A stretch of DNA of 64,000 nucleotides from Platanthera guangdongensis. Its lineage: Eukaryota; Streptophyta; Magnoliopsida; Asparagales; Orchidaceae. Below the pieces are notes generated by a model that was not told where the DNA came from, made no database searches, and worked only from the letters and a program-made list of their open reading frames with translations. Shown one piece after another: positions 34,479-46,197 of this stretch (positions within the stretch are counted from its first letter, which is position 1; each line of letters begins with the position of its first letter). The DNA is taken from assembly GCA_039583875.1 (NCBI GenBank), contig CM077162.1, positions 58,634,822 through 58,698,821 of the forward strand. Reading direction: 5' to 3'. The translations under genes were made by a program, and so were the position numbers.

Positions 34479-34866
34479 GTGTCAACACAAAAAGAGGTCT
34501 ATGTCGACACAGAGAAGTTGTGTCGACACATCTAGAAAATTGGTGTCGACACTTCAGAGGAGTTGTGTCGACACATCCAGAAGTTGTGTCGACACTTAGA
34601 ATTAGAGTCGACACAGAATTTCTGTTGAACTAGTAAGTATGTCTGTGTCAACACATCATTAATTGGTGTCGACACATAGTAGTCAACACTTCTATCCAGA
34701 CATCAGCTGTCTGTGTCGACACCATCTCAACAGTGTCGACACACTAAGTAAATTTTGACGCGCCTTTTGACCTTCTATGTTTAGACACATATAAATAGGT
34801 CAAGAACAAACCCTATCGACACGCTCTCCAGATTTTTGTTGAGACTAGATTATCGTGTCGACAAAC
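34479..34866. repeat. GTGTCGACAC palindrome array between pol and ORF3 of S1
   Basis: About ten copies of GTGTCGACAC or close variants (GTGTCAACAC, ATGTCGACAC) lie between the stop of pol (34452) and the ATG of ORF3 (34902). Linkers such as AGAAGTTGTGTCGACACATC match those of the LTR array. The same element therefore carries its family-specific palindrome at two places, in the LTR and ahead of ORF3. Confidence 0.88.
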
Positions 34867-34901
34867 TCTCTCTTCTCCTTTCAAGATTTCTCACCATCCT
34901 A

Positions 34902-37517
34902 ATGGCGCCGAAACTTGATGAAAATGTGAACGAGGGATATAAACTAGTACGGAATGCTTTTGATGATGCTGAACCAGCGATTAAAGCTGTGATAGCTCTA
35001 ATTGCAAAAAATGGCTTGGAGTATTTGACATCAGAACCTATAAAGAAATGGAAGAAGGAAATCCTTGAGTTCTATGGAGCTGCAACTCAGGATTCAACTG
35101 GACTAAAAATTAGGTCTTCAGTGTAGAGTAATAAAATCAAACTCACCATGAAGACCATACGAAAAACTCTTCATCTGCCCAAAAATCAAGAAGACGAAGA
35201 AGTTACCTCTTCCAAGACCAGGGAAGCACTCCAGTGGTGTGGATTAGATCCCACCATAAAAATTGGATCATCCATGAATAGAAAAGGAATGAATGTACAA
35301 GGAAAATTCCTTTCTGAAGTAGTTGGAAAAGTAATCTTATGCAAACCAGGTGGACATGATAGGTTCTCAGTCTATATGTTCTGCCTCATGACCAGGATCA
35401 TCTACAAAATCAACACCAATTGGTCTGCAGTCATATATGAGAAGATTAGAGAAAGCATCAAAAAACCGAATCTGGGAAGAATATTAAGTTTATACTTGGC
35501 TGGAGCAATTCCAGAAGTGATGTAACAGGCTGCTGGATCCAAGATCAATCATATGAGGAGAATGGATCCAAGGATAATCTCTAGATGGGATAGGGTGTTG
35601 ATAAAAGACATGGCTGATGAAGAGAGGCCAGAGAATACTGAGAAATCACCTGCTCAAGACATTAGACATGATGATCAGATGCAGGGGGAGCCTCATCTTG
35701 AGGAAGAGCCAACACACTTAGAAAGTGAAATGGCTAATCAAACTATTCTTGAGGTAATCCAAGAAGTTAATCAAACAATTTTCAATAATGAGTATGAAAC
35801 ACTAAATGTGCCCTTGATTGATGTTGACCAGACCACTCAACTCAACAATCAAGCACATGATGTTATCATGGAGGATACATCTACAGCCGCTGATGCTCCA
35901 GAGTTAGTGGTGCCTCCAGTCCCAACTCAACAAGAGTTTACTATTGAAGAGTTATTTCCTGATATAGAGATAGCAAGAACTGAGGGGGAGCAAGTAAGAA
36001 ATGAGGGGGAGCAAGCCAGGACTGAGGGGGAGCAAGTCAGGACTGAGGGAGAGCAAGACAGGACTAAGGGGGAGGAAGCTGAAATTGAGGGGGAGCAAAC
36101 TAGCATTGAAAAGGAACTGTCTCCTAGTCCTCAGGAAAGAGTTGATATAGCAAGTACCTCAGCTTCTGAAGATGAAGCAGAATCTCAAGCAAAGAAGAGA
36201 AAGCTGATGATTTTCAGAAGAAGAAGCCAAAGCTATAAAAGGGCATTGCAAACTGCTCCACAACCAGTTCCTGTACATGATTATAGCTCCTTACTGGTAT
36301 CTTTGCAAGTAAACTTAGATGAACAAAGAATAGCCATGGAAAAATATATGGATGAAACTCATAAAGATTTGTAATTCTCCTTGGCTCAAGATATAAAATC
36401 AATTAGATTTGAGGTAAACCAGAATAAAAAGGAGATGACAGATTGCTTCCATAAAGGAGGTAATGCTGTAGTTTTTCTGGAAAAATAGCAACAAGAGGCA
36501 AGGGCACAAATTGATGATATAGTGGTCAAGCAAGGCTATGTCCTAGAAAATCAACTGAGGATGAATGATAATCTTACTGAATCACATAATGTGATTGTTA
36601 CTGAATTAAAGAATAAAGCAACTGCATTATCTGAGGAAAAGGCTAAAGAGAAATCAGAGTTTGATAAGAAACTTCAAGAGGATTTAGCCACTTTCCAATC
36701 TGCACTTCAAGCCTATCAGAAGCTTATATCTGCTCAGCTTCAAAAGTTTAAAGCCTATTATACAGAGGGAACAAATTATTTGGCTAATCAAGTAAGATTC
36801 CAAAAGAATGATCTCAGGGATCATATTGAAAGAGAAGTCATAAAGGGGGAGAGGTTGATAGTCAATGCTAGCTCAGAGCATGCTAAATGGATAACCAATG
36901 CTGTTAGAGCAACTCTGGGATATCCATCCCTATGTGATGATGACAATACAGCTGAGTCAGGAATTCAAGCTGCAGGAAATGAAGGGGGTCAACAGGAAGT
37001 AGCTCAAATCATATATTCCCCTTCTAACTTTGAGGAAATTCAACACCTAGTTCATCAGATGTACAGTCCTCCAGAGGCTACTAAGAATGTTATCATTGAG
37101 AAAGTACAAATGTCAGAGGAAGCTTTGCATAAAAAGCAAGAGGCTCAACTCTCAAAGAAAAGGTTTAGAGAACAGGTAGAGTTGAAGCCTGATTTTGAGC
37201 AATGGAGTCCTACTTCCAGGAATATTATATTGACTGCCTGGAAAGCTGTAAAGGACAAGACCCATGAAATGGGTAAGTGGTACACTGATCAAGAATGGAA
37301 TAAGTATGAAGACAGGCAGGAATCCATTCTTCAATACAGAAGGAAAGCAAAAGCTGGGAAGTTACCTGCTAATGCTCTGGAGCCTAGCAAGTACTTCCCC
37401 AAGCCTTTTCATTATTTTGAAAGGCAAAATATAAGGGATGAAGAACAAAAGAAGAAGGATCTCAAAGGCAAGAAGCCAGTTGAAGATACTGAAGCTCCAG
37501 TACAAGCAAAGATCTAG
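34902..37517 (+). pseudogene. ORF3 (env-like position) of S1
   Basis: A single frame of about 870 codons from ATG 34902 (MAPKLDENVNEGYKL) to TAG 37515-37517. It is broken only by TAG 35124, TAA 35523, TAA 36372 and TAG 36486, all compatible with former Gln codons. The N-terminal third includes GKFLSEVVGKVILCKPGGHD and FSVYMFCLMTRIIY, which matches ORF3 of S2 and resembles the 'putative plant transposon protein' family (by memory). Six tandem RTEGEQV-type heptads lie at 35968-36100, then a basic KKRKLMIFRRRSQSYKR stretch. A long coiled-coil region follows (36520-36870). No signal peptide or clear membrane segment is seen, so the name 'env-like' refers to position only. Function is unknown. Confidence 0.8.
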
Positions 37518-37721
37518 TCTGGAAAAGGCATAGTCATCAAGGAGCCAGATCAGCCTTAGAATAGATTAACTAGATTTTACAACAATATATTCTTTAATTG
37601 TTAAAAAAATCTATGTAAATTAATTGTTGACAAACTTTTGATAGTTTAAACAAAACAATAATTCATGCTCACTGTGTTTGCATCATTCTGTAATGACATA
37701 TTATACATGTTTTGTTTATAT
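37518..37721 (+). other. 3' untranslated region of S1, left of S2
   Basis: AT-rich non-coding sequence after ORF3. It continues at 58061-58167 on the other side of S2. The last five bases (TATAT, 37717-37721) are the target site duplicated when S2 inserted. Confidence 0.75.
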
Positions 37722-39263
37722 TGAAAGTGCAGCTAGATCTGATATACTCTAGAGGGGGGGTGAATATAGTATATGGTGCTTGAAAACTTTTTACAACAAT
37801 TGTTGTAATCTGAGTGAACAGGGAAGCAACTATTAAATCTAATCACAAAATAACCTACAACAGAAATTAATCACAGATCTAAACTAATCACAAAACAATC
37901 ACAGCCAAAAATAAAAGATAAAGACAAGCAAGCCAGAAGACACAAGGAGCTATAGTGGTTCCCCTAAACTTGGGTACATCCACTCTTCTACCACCCTAGG
38001 TAGGAATCCACTGCAGGATGAGTTGATCAGGTGTCCTGGGAACCAATAAGCTTTTGATAAGGTGCTCAAAAACCAAATCAGATTTTTTGATCAGGTGTCT
38101 TGCCACCAATGAGATTTTGACAATGTGCTCAAAAACCAAGCTCAAACTTTTGAAGGGAGTTTGAAAAACCCTTTACAGAGATGGGGATGAGAGAGTTATG
38201 GAAGTCTTCTCTTTCTCAGAACAGCTGAGAAGACTATGTGGATTTTATGTTGTCAAAGCTCCCCCTGAGTTCTTGAGATGTTCAGGAAATGAAGCTTTGA
38301 TGTAAGATGATAGGCCTTCAGAAGTTGATCTCCAGCAAATGATGATTTCAGCAACAGCTGAAATGTTAGGTGTCTGGAGTCTTTGAAAGATGTTGTCCTT
38401 GAACACTTGAAGCAAAGGGGATCTGAAGATTTCAGATTTGTTGATCTCCTTTGGTGTGTGTTCTTGTATGAATTCTTTGAGAGAGAGAATGTTTTGTTCT
38501 TCTTCTTCTTGTTCTGCTTATTTTTTTGTCTGTCTGTTGTGTATTTGAGATTCAAAAAGAACTTGTGTTTTATTCTCTGGTTATGAATAGAAATTCATCT
38601 GTCAAGAATAGCCGTTGTCCTGTCATTAATTGACTTCCTTAATTGCAATTGTCTTCTGGGGGAAAGTCCAAAGAAACATTCCTTGATAATCCCTTGAAAC
38701 TTGGTCCAGAATAAATGAAAACGGCTAGAAAATCTTCTGAATTAATTGCTGAATAACTCCTTAACTATTCTGAATTTGAATCTTGAAAATCCTTGAATTC
38801 ATCAGAAAAACGTCGAACTGAGCTCTGCTATCGTCGAACTGAGCTCAGCGATTTGGACTTAGACAGCAACAGAAATCGTCGATCTGAGCTCAACTATTGT
38901 CGAACTGAGCTCAGAGATAGAGAATCAATACTGAGACAAGATCGTCGAACTGAGCTCGCAGATCGTCGAATGGAGTTCGACGATTTGTTGAAGTTGAGCT
39001 CAGCAACCGTCGAATGGAGTTCGACGATCTGTCGAAGTTGAGCTAGACGATCGTCGATTGGAGTTCGACGATTCGTCGTACTGAGCTAGACGATATGACT
39101 TAGTCTCAAACTGAAAATTCTGGTCTTGAGGGCAGCTTCCAAACCTAGGTACTAACCCTTAGACTCAAATCTAATTGACCTTTAGAGCTATACAGGAGGT
39201 CAACAACAGGTTTCCTAAAGACATAGTGATCCTGACCCAAATTAGTAATAGGGTGTTCCAACA
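37722..39263 (-). repeat. 3' LTR of S2
   Basis: In plus coordinates it runs TGAAAGTGCAGCTAG...GGGTGTTCCAACA, so in sense it starts TGTTGGAACACCC and ends CTGCACTTTCA. Length is 1542 bp. It contains a TCGTCGAAC/GAGCTC array (38812-39095) and repeated GGTGCTCAAAAACC / TGATCAGGTGTC units (38020-38150). It differs from the 5' LTR at only a few percent of positions on inspection. Confidence 0.9.
38812..39095. repeat. TCGTCGAAC/GAGCTC array in the S2 3' LTR
   Basis: About ten units are built from ATCGTCGAACTGAGCTCAG and GTCGAATGGAGTTCGACGAT, with TCGTCGA, GAGCTC and TTCGACGA as interlocking palindromes. They lie in the U3 part of the LTR. The 5' LTR has the same array at 49436-49634, cut by N3 and resuming at 57807-57892. 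Confidence 0.88.
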
Positions 39264-39281
39264 ATCTCCCCCTATTTGGGT
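39264..39281 (-). other. Polypurine tract of S2
   Basis: On the minus strand, ACCCAAATAGGGGGAGAT lies directly before the 3' LTR start TGTTGG. S1 has nearly the same tract (CCAAATAGGGGGAGAT, 58152-58167), as expected for SIRE relatives. Confidence 0.85.
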
Positions 39282-39431
39282 TAGGATTACTATTTACAGA
39301 ACTTGGAAAAATTTAAATAACAGCATACAAAGCAACAATACAGAAAAGAAATAAGCTGGACATAGCAGAACCACAGATATATATCATCCCAGACAGAAAT
39401 CAGAAATCAAAATGATTGTCACCTTACATAG

Positions 39432-42400
39432 TTATTTCTTCTCCTTGCTCTTTATAAGTTTGATTTCTCTATTGGGGTTAAGAGCTTCCTTTTTGGATCT
39501 TGTGTCATCTGCTGCACCTAAAGAGGTTTGATGTTTGGGCCTTGGAACTACAGCTTCAGGATGCAGCTCCATATATCTGTCAGAGTCAAAAAATTTGCTT
39601 GAGCCATATCTTTCCAATTCTTTCTTTCTTTGTTCAGACAATGTAGTGATGTTGGAAGAATCTCTGCCTTGCTCTTTAGCTTTCTTAATTTGGTCCAGTG
39701 CAGCAAGCTCTTTCATCCTGGCAGTCCAAGCAGTAGGGTTATTTTCAGGATCTTCAAAGGGCACTGGTGGTCCATATCTATTGGATGGATTATCCTGAGG
39801 AGGCCTGGATGAAACTACTTCCTTCAGCTTATAGGGAAAAGGACCTGAGGTTGTGTCTGATGAAGCTTGCCCTTCCCTGGAGTAAGGATGTTGCCTTGAA
39901 TAACCTTTTGAATAAACCTGGACTTCCCTCTGGTTTCCTCTATAGTTTCCTCTTCTAGATTGAGAACCTCTAGACTGACTTCCCCTATGATAAGATCTTG
40001 CATGTGGCTGATAGGGGGTTTGGATTTTAGCATGAGGTTGAGCAGCTGAGCTTCCACCTGCACCTGCATCAGGAGGAGGTGGTGGAGGAGGATGAGATTG
40101 ATGAAACTGGGAAGATCCTTTCTCATACTTCCTCTTTTTCTTCATGGCTTTAAGTTGGTTCTTTGAATACTGCATCCAGTGCTCAGTTATAGGGCAGTCA
40201 TGAAGAATGTAATATGGTATGTCATTATTGTCCTTGACTTTGGCTGGAGGTACTCTTTTCATGGCTTTGCTTCTTGCCTTTCTCTTTCTGGCAATAGTGG
40301 CAGAGGAGTCATCAGAATCAGTTCTGAATTCATCACTTTCAGAATTTTGCTCATCATATAGAGCATCAATCTTTTTCAAGTAATCCTTCTGAAGTTGAGT
40401 TGAGGCAGATGTAGCAGCAGTGGTTGGAGCAGCAGCAGATACAGTACTAGTAGCAGAAGTTGAAGCAGCAGCAGCAACAGAAACAGAAGTTGAGGCAGTA
40501 ATAACAACAAACACAGAAAGTTCTGGAGCAGCACTCTTAGAAAGTATAACAGCAGTAATATTAGCAGCAGTAATAATAATAGCAGTTGGGGCAGCAACAG
40601 TTTCAGATGAAACACTTTCAGATACAACAATATTAGCAACATCAAGAATATCATCAGCAAATACAGAAGGCTCAAAATCATGTGCCTCTGTCATCTGCAT
40701 ATCCTTAGAGATTAACTCATCAGCAGTATCAGCAATAACATCAACAAAACTTTCAGAAGGAAGGGCAGTAGCATCAAAAACATCAACAATGCTTTCAGTA
40801 GGAGTAGCAGCAGCATATACTGAATTGACAAAAGAATAAATAATGCTGATGTCACAGCTAGAGAAGGGCACAATGGCCTTGGACAAATCCTCTGATGGGT
40901 GAACAGCAACTCTCTCTGGAAGACAACTGAAATAGGCTGAATCAAATATTGAAAGTAAGGACCTGATGTCCACTGTGAAGACTGCAACTGGAGGGGGAAC
41001 TGGAGCTTGAAGAACAACAGCAGCAGCAGCAACAATAACTGAAGAAACAGCAGGCAAGCTCACTTCATAAGGCATCTCCCCCTGCCTAGATTCAGATAAG
41101 GCTGGATCAAGGCACACTGATGAAGGGATTGCCTGAGGGAAGAGGGAGGATAGCCTGGCAGAAAGGGCTGCCACTAACTCAAGTAATGGAGCCAAGGAGG
41201 TCTCCAATAGAAGAGATAGCCTGGGGGATAGCAGTCCATATATCCTGTCAGCTAGGGCTGGAAGATCTACTTGCTCAACATGGATGTGAGCAGAGGTAGA
41301 GGATGGAGGTGGAGCTACTGGTGATGGTGGTGGAGAGCTGGTGGATGGTAGGAGTGATGGTTGAGGTGTGAGTATAGTGGAGATGGAAGACAGTGGAATT
41401 GAGATAGAGGGTGTGAAGGTGGGTTGATCAATGATCTCTTATAGAAGTTCCTGGTAAGATGTTAATGAGGAGGGGAGCTCAGGAGGATATGAGGGTGAGT
41501 CATCCATGAAGGAATCATCAATAAGATTGAAGGAGGGAATGGAGGGTGATGTGGCAATGTCTGGTTGAGGGTAGGAATATAATGGATGGAAGATTTCTTC
41601 TATTGTTGGTAGAGTTAGAATTGGAGATGGTATTGATGCTGGAGAAGGGCTGGAGATGATGATAGTGGATGGAGTTTGAATGGTGGATGGAACTAGAGAA
41701 GATGGAATTTGAGGAGGAGGAGAGGCATCAGCAGGCAAGTCATCTGCAGGGGCAGAGACTTGAGGGGAAGTGACTATTACAGTCCTGGTGCCTGAAGGTG
41801 TGCTTGAAGAGGGCCTGCTGGGCTTGGTGATCTGCCTGTCCCATTTGCCAAATAGGGCACAGGACAATCTCTTAGATGCATTAATATGTATCCCAAATGA
41901 TACAAGTAGAGTAGGGCATCTGTTCTGCAGGAAGAGGCCTAGAATCCTCCCAAAATTCACAAAATTCGTATTTATTTTCTTTTTAATAAGGTCAAAGAAG
42001 ACCTCTCCCCAGTTCAACTATTTCTTGTCCACTATGGCTCCCATTAAGCATAGCTGATACCTAGAAATGGTATCATGTGCTGAGTGCTTAGCCAGCAAAA
42101 CCTTCCCAACTACATCAGCCAAGAACCTGTACTCCACAGCTAGGTTCTTCTTCGGCAGCTTGCTAGGGTTAGCTTCACAGTGACCCATTCTTGCAAGTAG
42201 ATCAGCAAATTCCTCTTCAGACAGATCAGCAGAGTCTCTACCACAACTTAACTCAAAAACTTCTGTCAGAATGGCTGGAGTCAAGGGTACCTGGGTTCCA
42301 GAAATTGAACCAACTATGGTGTTTTGATCATGGTTGTGGGCAGTGTAGACCCACTCCTTAATCTCATCAGCAGCAAGCTTGATCCTGGTGGTCATGATGG

Positions 42401-42533
42401 TAGCAAGTTTCTGCTCCTTGAAGAGTTCCAAAATATCATAGAAAACTTGATCAGTAGTGCTGAAGTACTCCATGTCAATGTCAAAGCCAGCATCGAATTT
42501 CATGACGGCGAGAACAGCAACAGAAACTGCCAT
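39432..42533 (-). pseudogene. ORF3 (env-like position) of S2
   Basis: One minus-strand frame from ATG 42533 (MAVSVAVLAVMKFD) to the stop at 39432, about 1033 codons. It is interrupted only by TAG near 42018 and TAA near 41436, both Gln-compatible. The N-terminal domain (42530-41870) includes FLADVVGKVLLAKHSAHDTI and matches S1 ORF3. A Ser/Pro-rich segment follows, then a long Ala/Ser/Thr/Val-rich low-complexity part (41060-40390). The C-terminal part has basic patches, a seven-Pro run (about 40070-40090) and an Arg/Gly/Ser stretch (RGSQSRGSQSRRGNYRGNQ, about 39920-39985) like RNA-binding RG motifs. No signal peptide or membrane anchor is evident. Its role in the element is unknown. Confidence 0.8.
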
Positions 42534-42654
42534 GGTTACCTGCAAAAATCAAACAAAACAACCAAGTGTAGAAATGGTTGGAGGGAAAGAGAATTTTTGC
42601 AGATAAATCGAAAGCACAAAAGGAGAACGACGGCAAAAAATGAAATTTATATTA

Positions 42655-42935
42655 GGGTTCGACGCAGAAAAGGAAGGATCGTTGAACTCAGTTCGACGAT
42701 CGGGGCTTCTAAAGGAATCTGAAGAGTCTGCAATATCGCCGAGCTGCGTTCGACAATATTGGAGAGCGTCGAGCTCCGTTCGACCATAGTTCAGAGAACC
42801 AAATCGTCGAGCACCGTTCGACGATCGTAGACCTGAGAGATAGTTGAACACTATCTGAGAAGCGCTGAACTCAGGTCGACGATTTCGAAAATCATCGATC
42901 TCCGTTCGACGATCTGGGGGAAAATCGTCGAGCGC
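42655..42935. repeat. TTCGACGATC/GAGCTC array between pol and ORF3 of S2
   Basis: Seven to eight units resemble TCGTCGAGCACCGTTCGACG, GAACTCAGTTCGACGATCGG and GAGCGTCGAGCTCCGTTCGA. They lie between the end of pol (43029) and the ORF3 start (42533). The building blocks are the same as in the S2 LTR array. This parallels the second GTGTCGACAC array at the same position in S1. Confidence 0.82.
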
Positions 42936-43028
42936 AGTTTAGAGACCAGAAAAACACTCTAGACACTAAGAAAAATCAAGATGTTTGCCTAGTCTTGGTC
43001 AATTTTATAACTTTTAAAATCTTGGATA

Positions 43029-46000
43029 TTATTTTAGACTTCCTCCATCTAACATTCCTAACTGATTTAGGAAGAAAGTGTGTTTCTTTTCATCCAAGGG
43101 CTTGGTGAAAATATCTCCCCTTTGTAAATCAGTTGGGATATATTGCAGTTCAATTTTATTCTTCTCAACATTATCCCTTAAGAAGTGATGCCTAATTTCT
43201 ATGTGTTTTGTCCTACTATGGAGGACTGGATTTTGAGCTATAGAAATAGCACTGGTGTTATCACAAAAGATTTTAGACTTCTCTAAGTTGTAGCCATAGT
43301 CTAGGAGTTGGTTTTGAATCCAAAAGATTTGTGAACAACAACTGCCTGCAGCCATGCATTCAGCTTCAGCAGTTGAAGTTGACACAGAAGTTTGTTTCTT
43401 GCAAAACCAAGAGACAAGTCTGTCACCAAGGAACTGACAAGTTCCACTGGTGCTTTTCCTGTCAATTCTGTATCCAGCATAATCAGCATCAGAAAATCCA
43501 GTTAAATCAAATGCTGAATCTTTTGGATACCAGAGACCTAGATTTGGATAACTTTTAACATACCTGAGAATCCTCTTTACTAGTATTAGGTGTGACTCTC
43601 TAGGGATTACTTGGAACCTAGCACATATATATGTAGCAAACATTATATCTGGTCTACTAGCTGTAAGGTACAGTAAAGAGCCAATCATTGCTCTATATGT
43701 TATCTGATCAACAGGTTTCCCATGTTCATCAGCATTCAATACAGCATTAGTAGGCATAGGTGTTTTCATACAAGATGCTTCAGACATGCCAAATTTCTTA
43801 ACCAATTCATTTGCATACTTGGTTTAAGAAATAAAGATGCATTTAGCATGTTGTTTGACTTGCAATCCTAGAAAGAAAGATACCTCACCCATGCTACTCA
43901 TTTCAAATTTAGAATGCATTAGGTTGGAAAACCTTCTGCACAATTTTGAATCAGTAGAACCAAAAATAATATCATCTACATAAATCTGTACTAGTAGGGT
44001 ATGAGACTTATGGGTTCTAATGAAAAGAGTTTGGTCTACTCTACCCCTTATAAATCCATTTTCCAAAAGGAAGTATGCTAGGGTCTCATACCATGCTCTA
44101 GGAGCTTGCTTGAGACCATATAATGTTTTGTTCAACTTAAAAACATAATCAGGATAAGTTGGAGAGATAAAACCTGGAGGTTGTCTGACATATACTTCTT
44201 CTTTGATGTCTCCATTTAGAAATGCACTTTTGACATCCATCTGATATACCTTGAAACCTTTATGTGCTGCATAAGCTAAGAAAATTCTGATGGCTTCCAA
44301 TCTTGCAACTGGTGCAAAAGTCTGGTCATAGTCTATGCCTTCTTCTTGAGAATATCCTTGAGCAACTAGCCTTGCCTTGTTCCTTACAATTACTCCTTGA
44401 TCATCCAGTTTGTTTCTGAACAACCACTTTGTTCCAACAATGGAGTGATCCTTAGGCTTAGGCACTAGTTCCCAAACTTTGTTCCTTTCAAAATGATGCA
44501 ACTCTTCTTGCATTGGAATGATCCAGTGTGGATCTTGCTCTGCATCTTAAATGGACTGAGGTTCAATTTGAGATAGGAAGCAAGTGTGCAACAGGTTTTG
44601 GTTGACCTGATTTCTGGTTTGCACACCAGCTGAGATGTCTCCAATTATTTGGAAAATTGGATGGTATCTTGATGTTACTAAATCAACAGGGGGTGTTGAT
44701 TGTTCACCAACATGTGTTGTTGTTTCCTCTTGTGGTACAACAACTGGCTCTTCAGGTTGTTTCTCTTCAATATGTTGAATACTTTCTTCATCTTCACTGC
44801 TTTCCTCTTTTTGAGTAACCTGTAACTTGTTCAAGTCTTCAACAAGAGAATGTTCCTACAAAGGTGCTATGGTAGAAGTGCTCTTCTCCTTGAAAGACAT
44901 GTTAGATTCATCAAATGATATATGAACAGATTCCTCAATTTTTAGAGATAATTTATTATAAACCCTATAAGCCTTACTGATCATGGAGTATCCCAGAAAC
45001 ACTCCTTCATCAGCTTTAGCTTGAAATTTTGCTAAATATTTCTTGTCATTATTATGTATATAGCAAATACAACCAAAAACTCTAAAATAATCAACTTTAG
45101 GTTTCTTCCCTTTGAGTAATTCATACGAAGTCTTACCCTTTAGTTTATATATCAAACTTCTATTCAGCATATAGTTGGAGGTGTTCACTGCCTCTGCCCA
45201 AAAGGATAGAGGAAGATGAGCATCTGACAACAATGTAGTGGCAGATTCAATAAGGGTTCTATTTTTCCTTTCAGCTACCCCATTTTGTTGAGGAGTTCTA
45301 GGAGCTGAGAAAGTATGTCTGATCCCTTCACTCTGACAGAACTCTTGCATAAGAAGAGAATCAAACTCTGTCCCATGATCACTTCTGATCAGGGCAATGT
45401 GAGTATTGAACCTAATTTGTATGCATTTGAGAAACTCTGTCAAACACTTAAAGTTATCAGACTTCTTCCTCAGAAAGAACACCCATGTGAATCTAGAAAA
45501 GTCATCTACAACTACTAAGGTGTAAGATTTCCCTCCTAGGCTTTGTACTGCGATGGGTCCAAAAAGATCCATGTGTAACAGATACAATATCCTAGGTGAA
45601 TTACTCTTATTAAGTGACTTAAAACTATTTTTAGTTTGCTTGCCTAACTGACAAGCCCTGCAGAGTCCTTCCTTCTTGTAGGGGCCAGAAGGTAGTCCTC
45701 TAACAAGGTTGTCCTTGGATAGCCTAGCAATAGTTCTAAGGTTTAAGTGTCCTACTATCTTATGCCATAAAATATTAGGTCTACAGACAGAATTGAACAG
45801 GCAAATATCTACATCTGTTGAAAGAAAATCTACTAGATAGATATTACCTTTCCTTTTACCTGTCAACACAGTTGTGTTGTCCTCTGACTTGATCTTGCAT
45901 AAAGCTTTGCTGAAGGTCACCTAGTAGCCTTCATCACACAGCTGACTGATGCTTATTAAGTTGTGCTTCAGTCCTTCCACATAAGCTACCTTCTTGAATG

Positions 46001-46187
46001 TTGCTGATCTAATCTGGACTGCACGATATCCTTTAGTTTCTCCAAAGTTTGAATCACCAAAGATAACTTTGGGTCCAAGCTTGGCTTTAAAGGATGTGAG
46101 GTTGTCCTTGTTTCCTATCATGTGCTTAGAGCACCCACTATCCAAGTACCATTGTTGGTTTGATGTTGGATAGGTCTTCACCTGCAC
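43029..46187 (-). pseudogene. pol: Pol of S2 (protease, integrase, RT, RNase H)
   Basis: A single minus-strand frame of about 1050 codons with four nonsense codons (TAG near 45921, TAG near 44856, TAA near 44547, TAA near 43824), all Gln-compatible, and no frameshift that I can see. In order: protease WYLDSGCSKHMIG; zinc region WHKIVGHLN...CRACQLGKQ; integrase MDLFGPIAVQSLGGKSY, VVVDDFSRFTW, RSDHGTEF and TPQQNGVAERKNRTL. Then [35 protein letters not shown] and catalytic YVDDIIFGS. RNase H has FSDADYAGY, STAEAECMA and SRTKHIEIRHHFLRD. It is better preserved than S1 pol. Confidence 0.92.
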
Positions 46188-46197
46188 ATAAAATAAT

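Noticed and set aside
38383..38586. Small ORF in both LTRs of S2 (38383-38586 and 49007-49258)
   Set aside because: Duplicated only because it is in the LTR. It is rich in Phe/Leu runs from CTT repeats and the reading differs at its end between copies.
34902..42533. Viral envelope gene in ORF3 of S1 and S2
   Set aside because: ORF3 is at the env position, but I see no signal peptide, fusion peptide or membrane anchor. It is reported only as a protein of unknown role.
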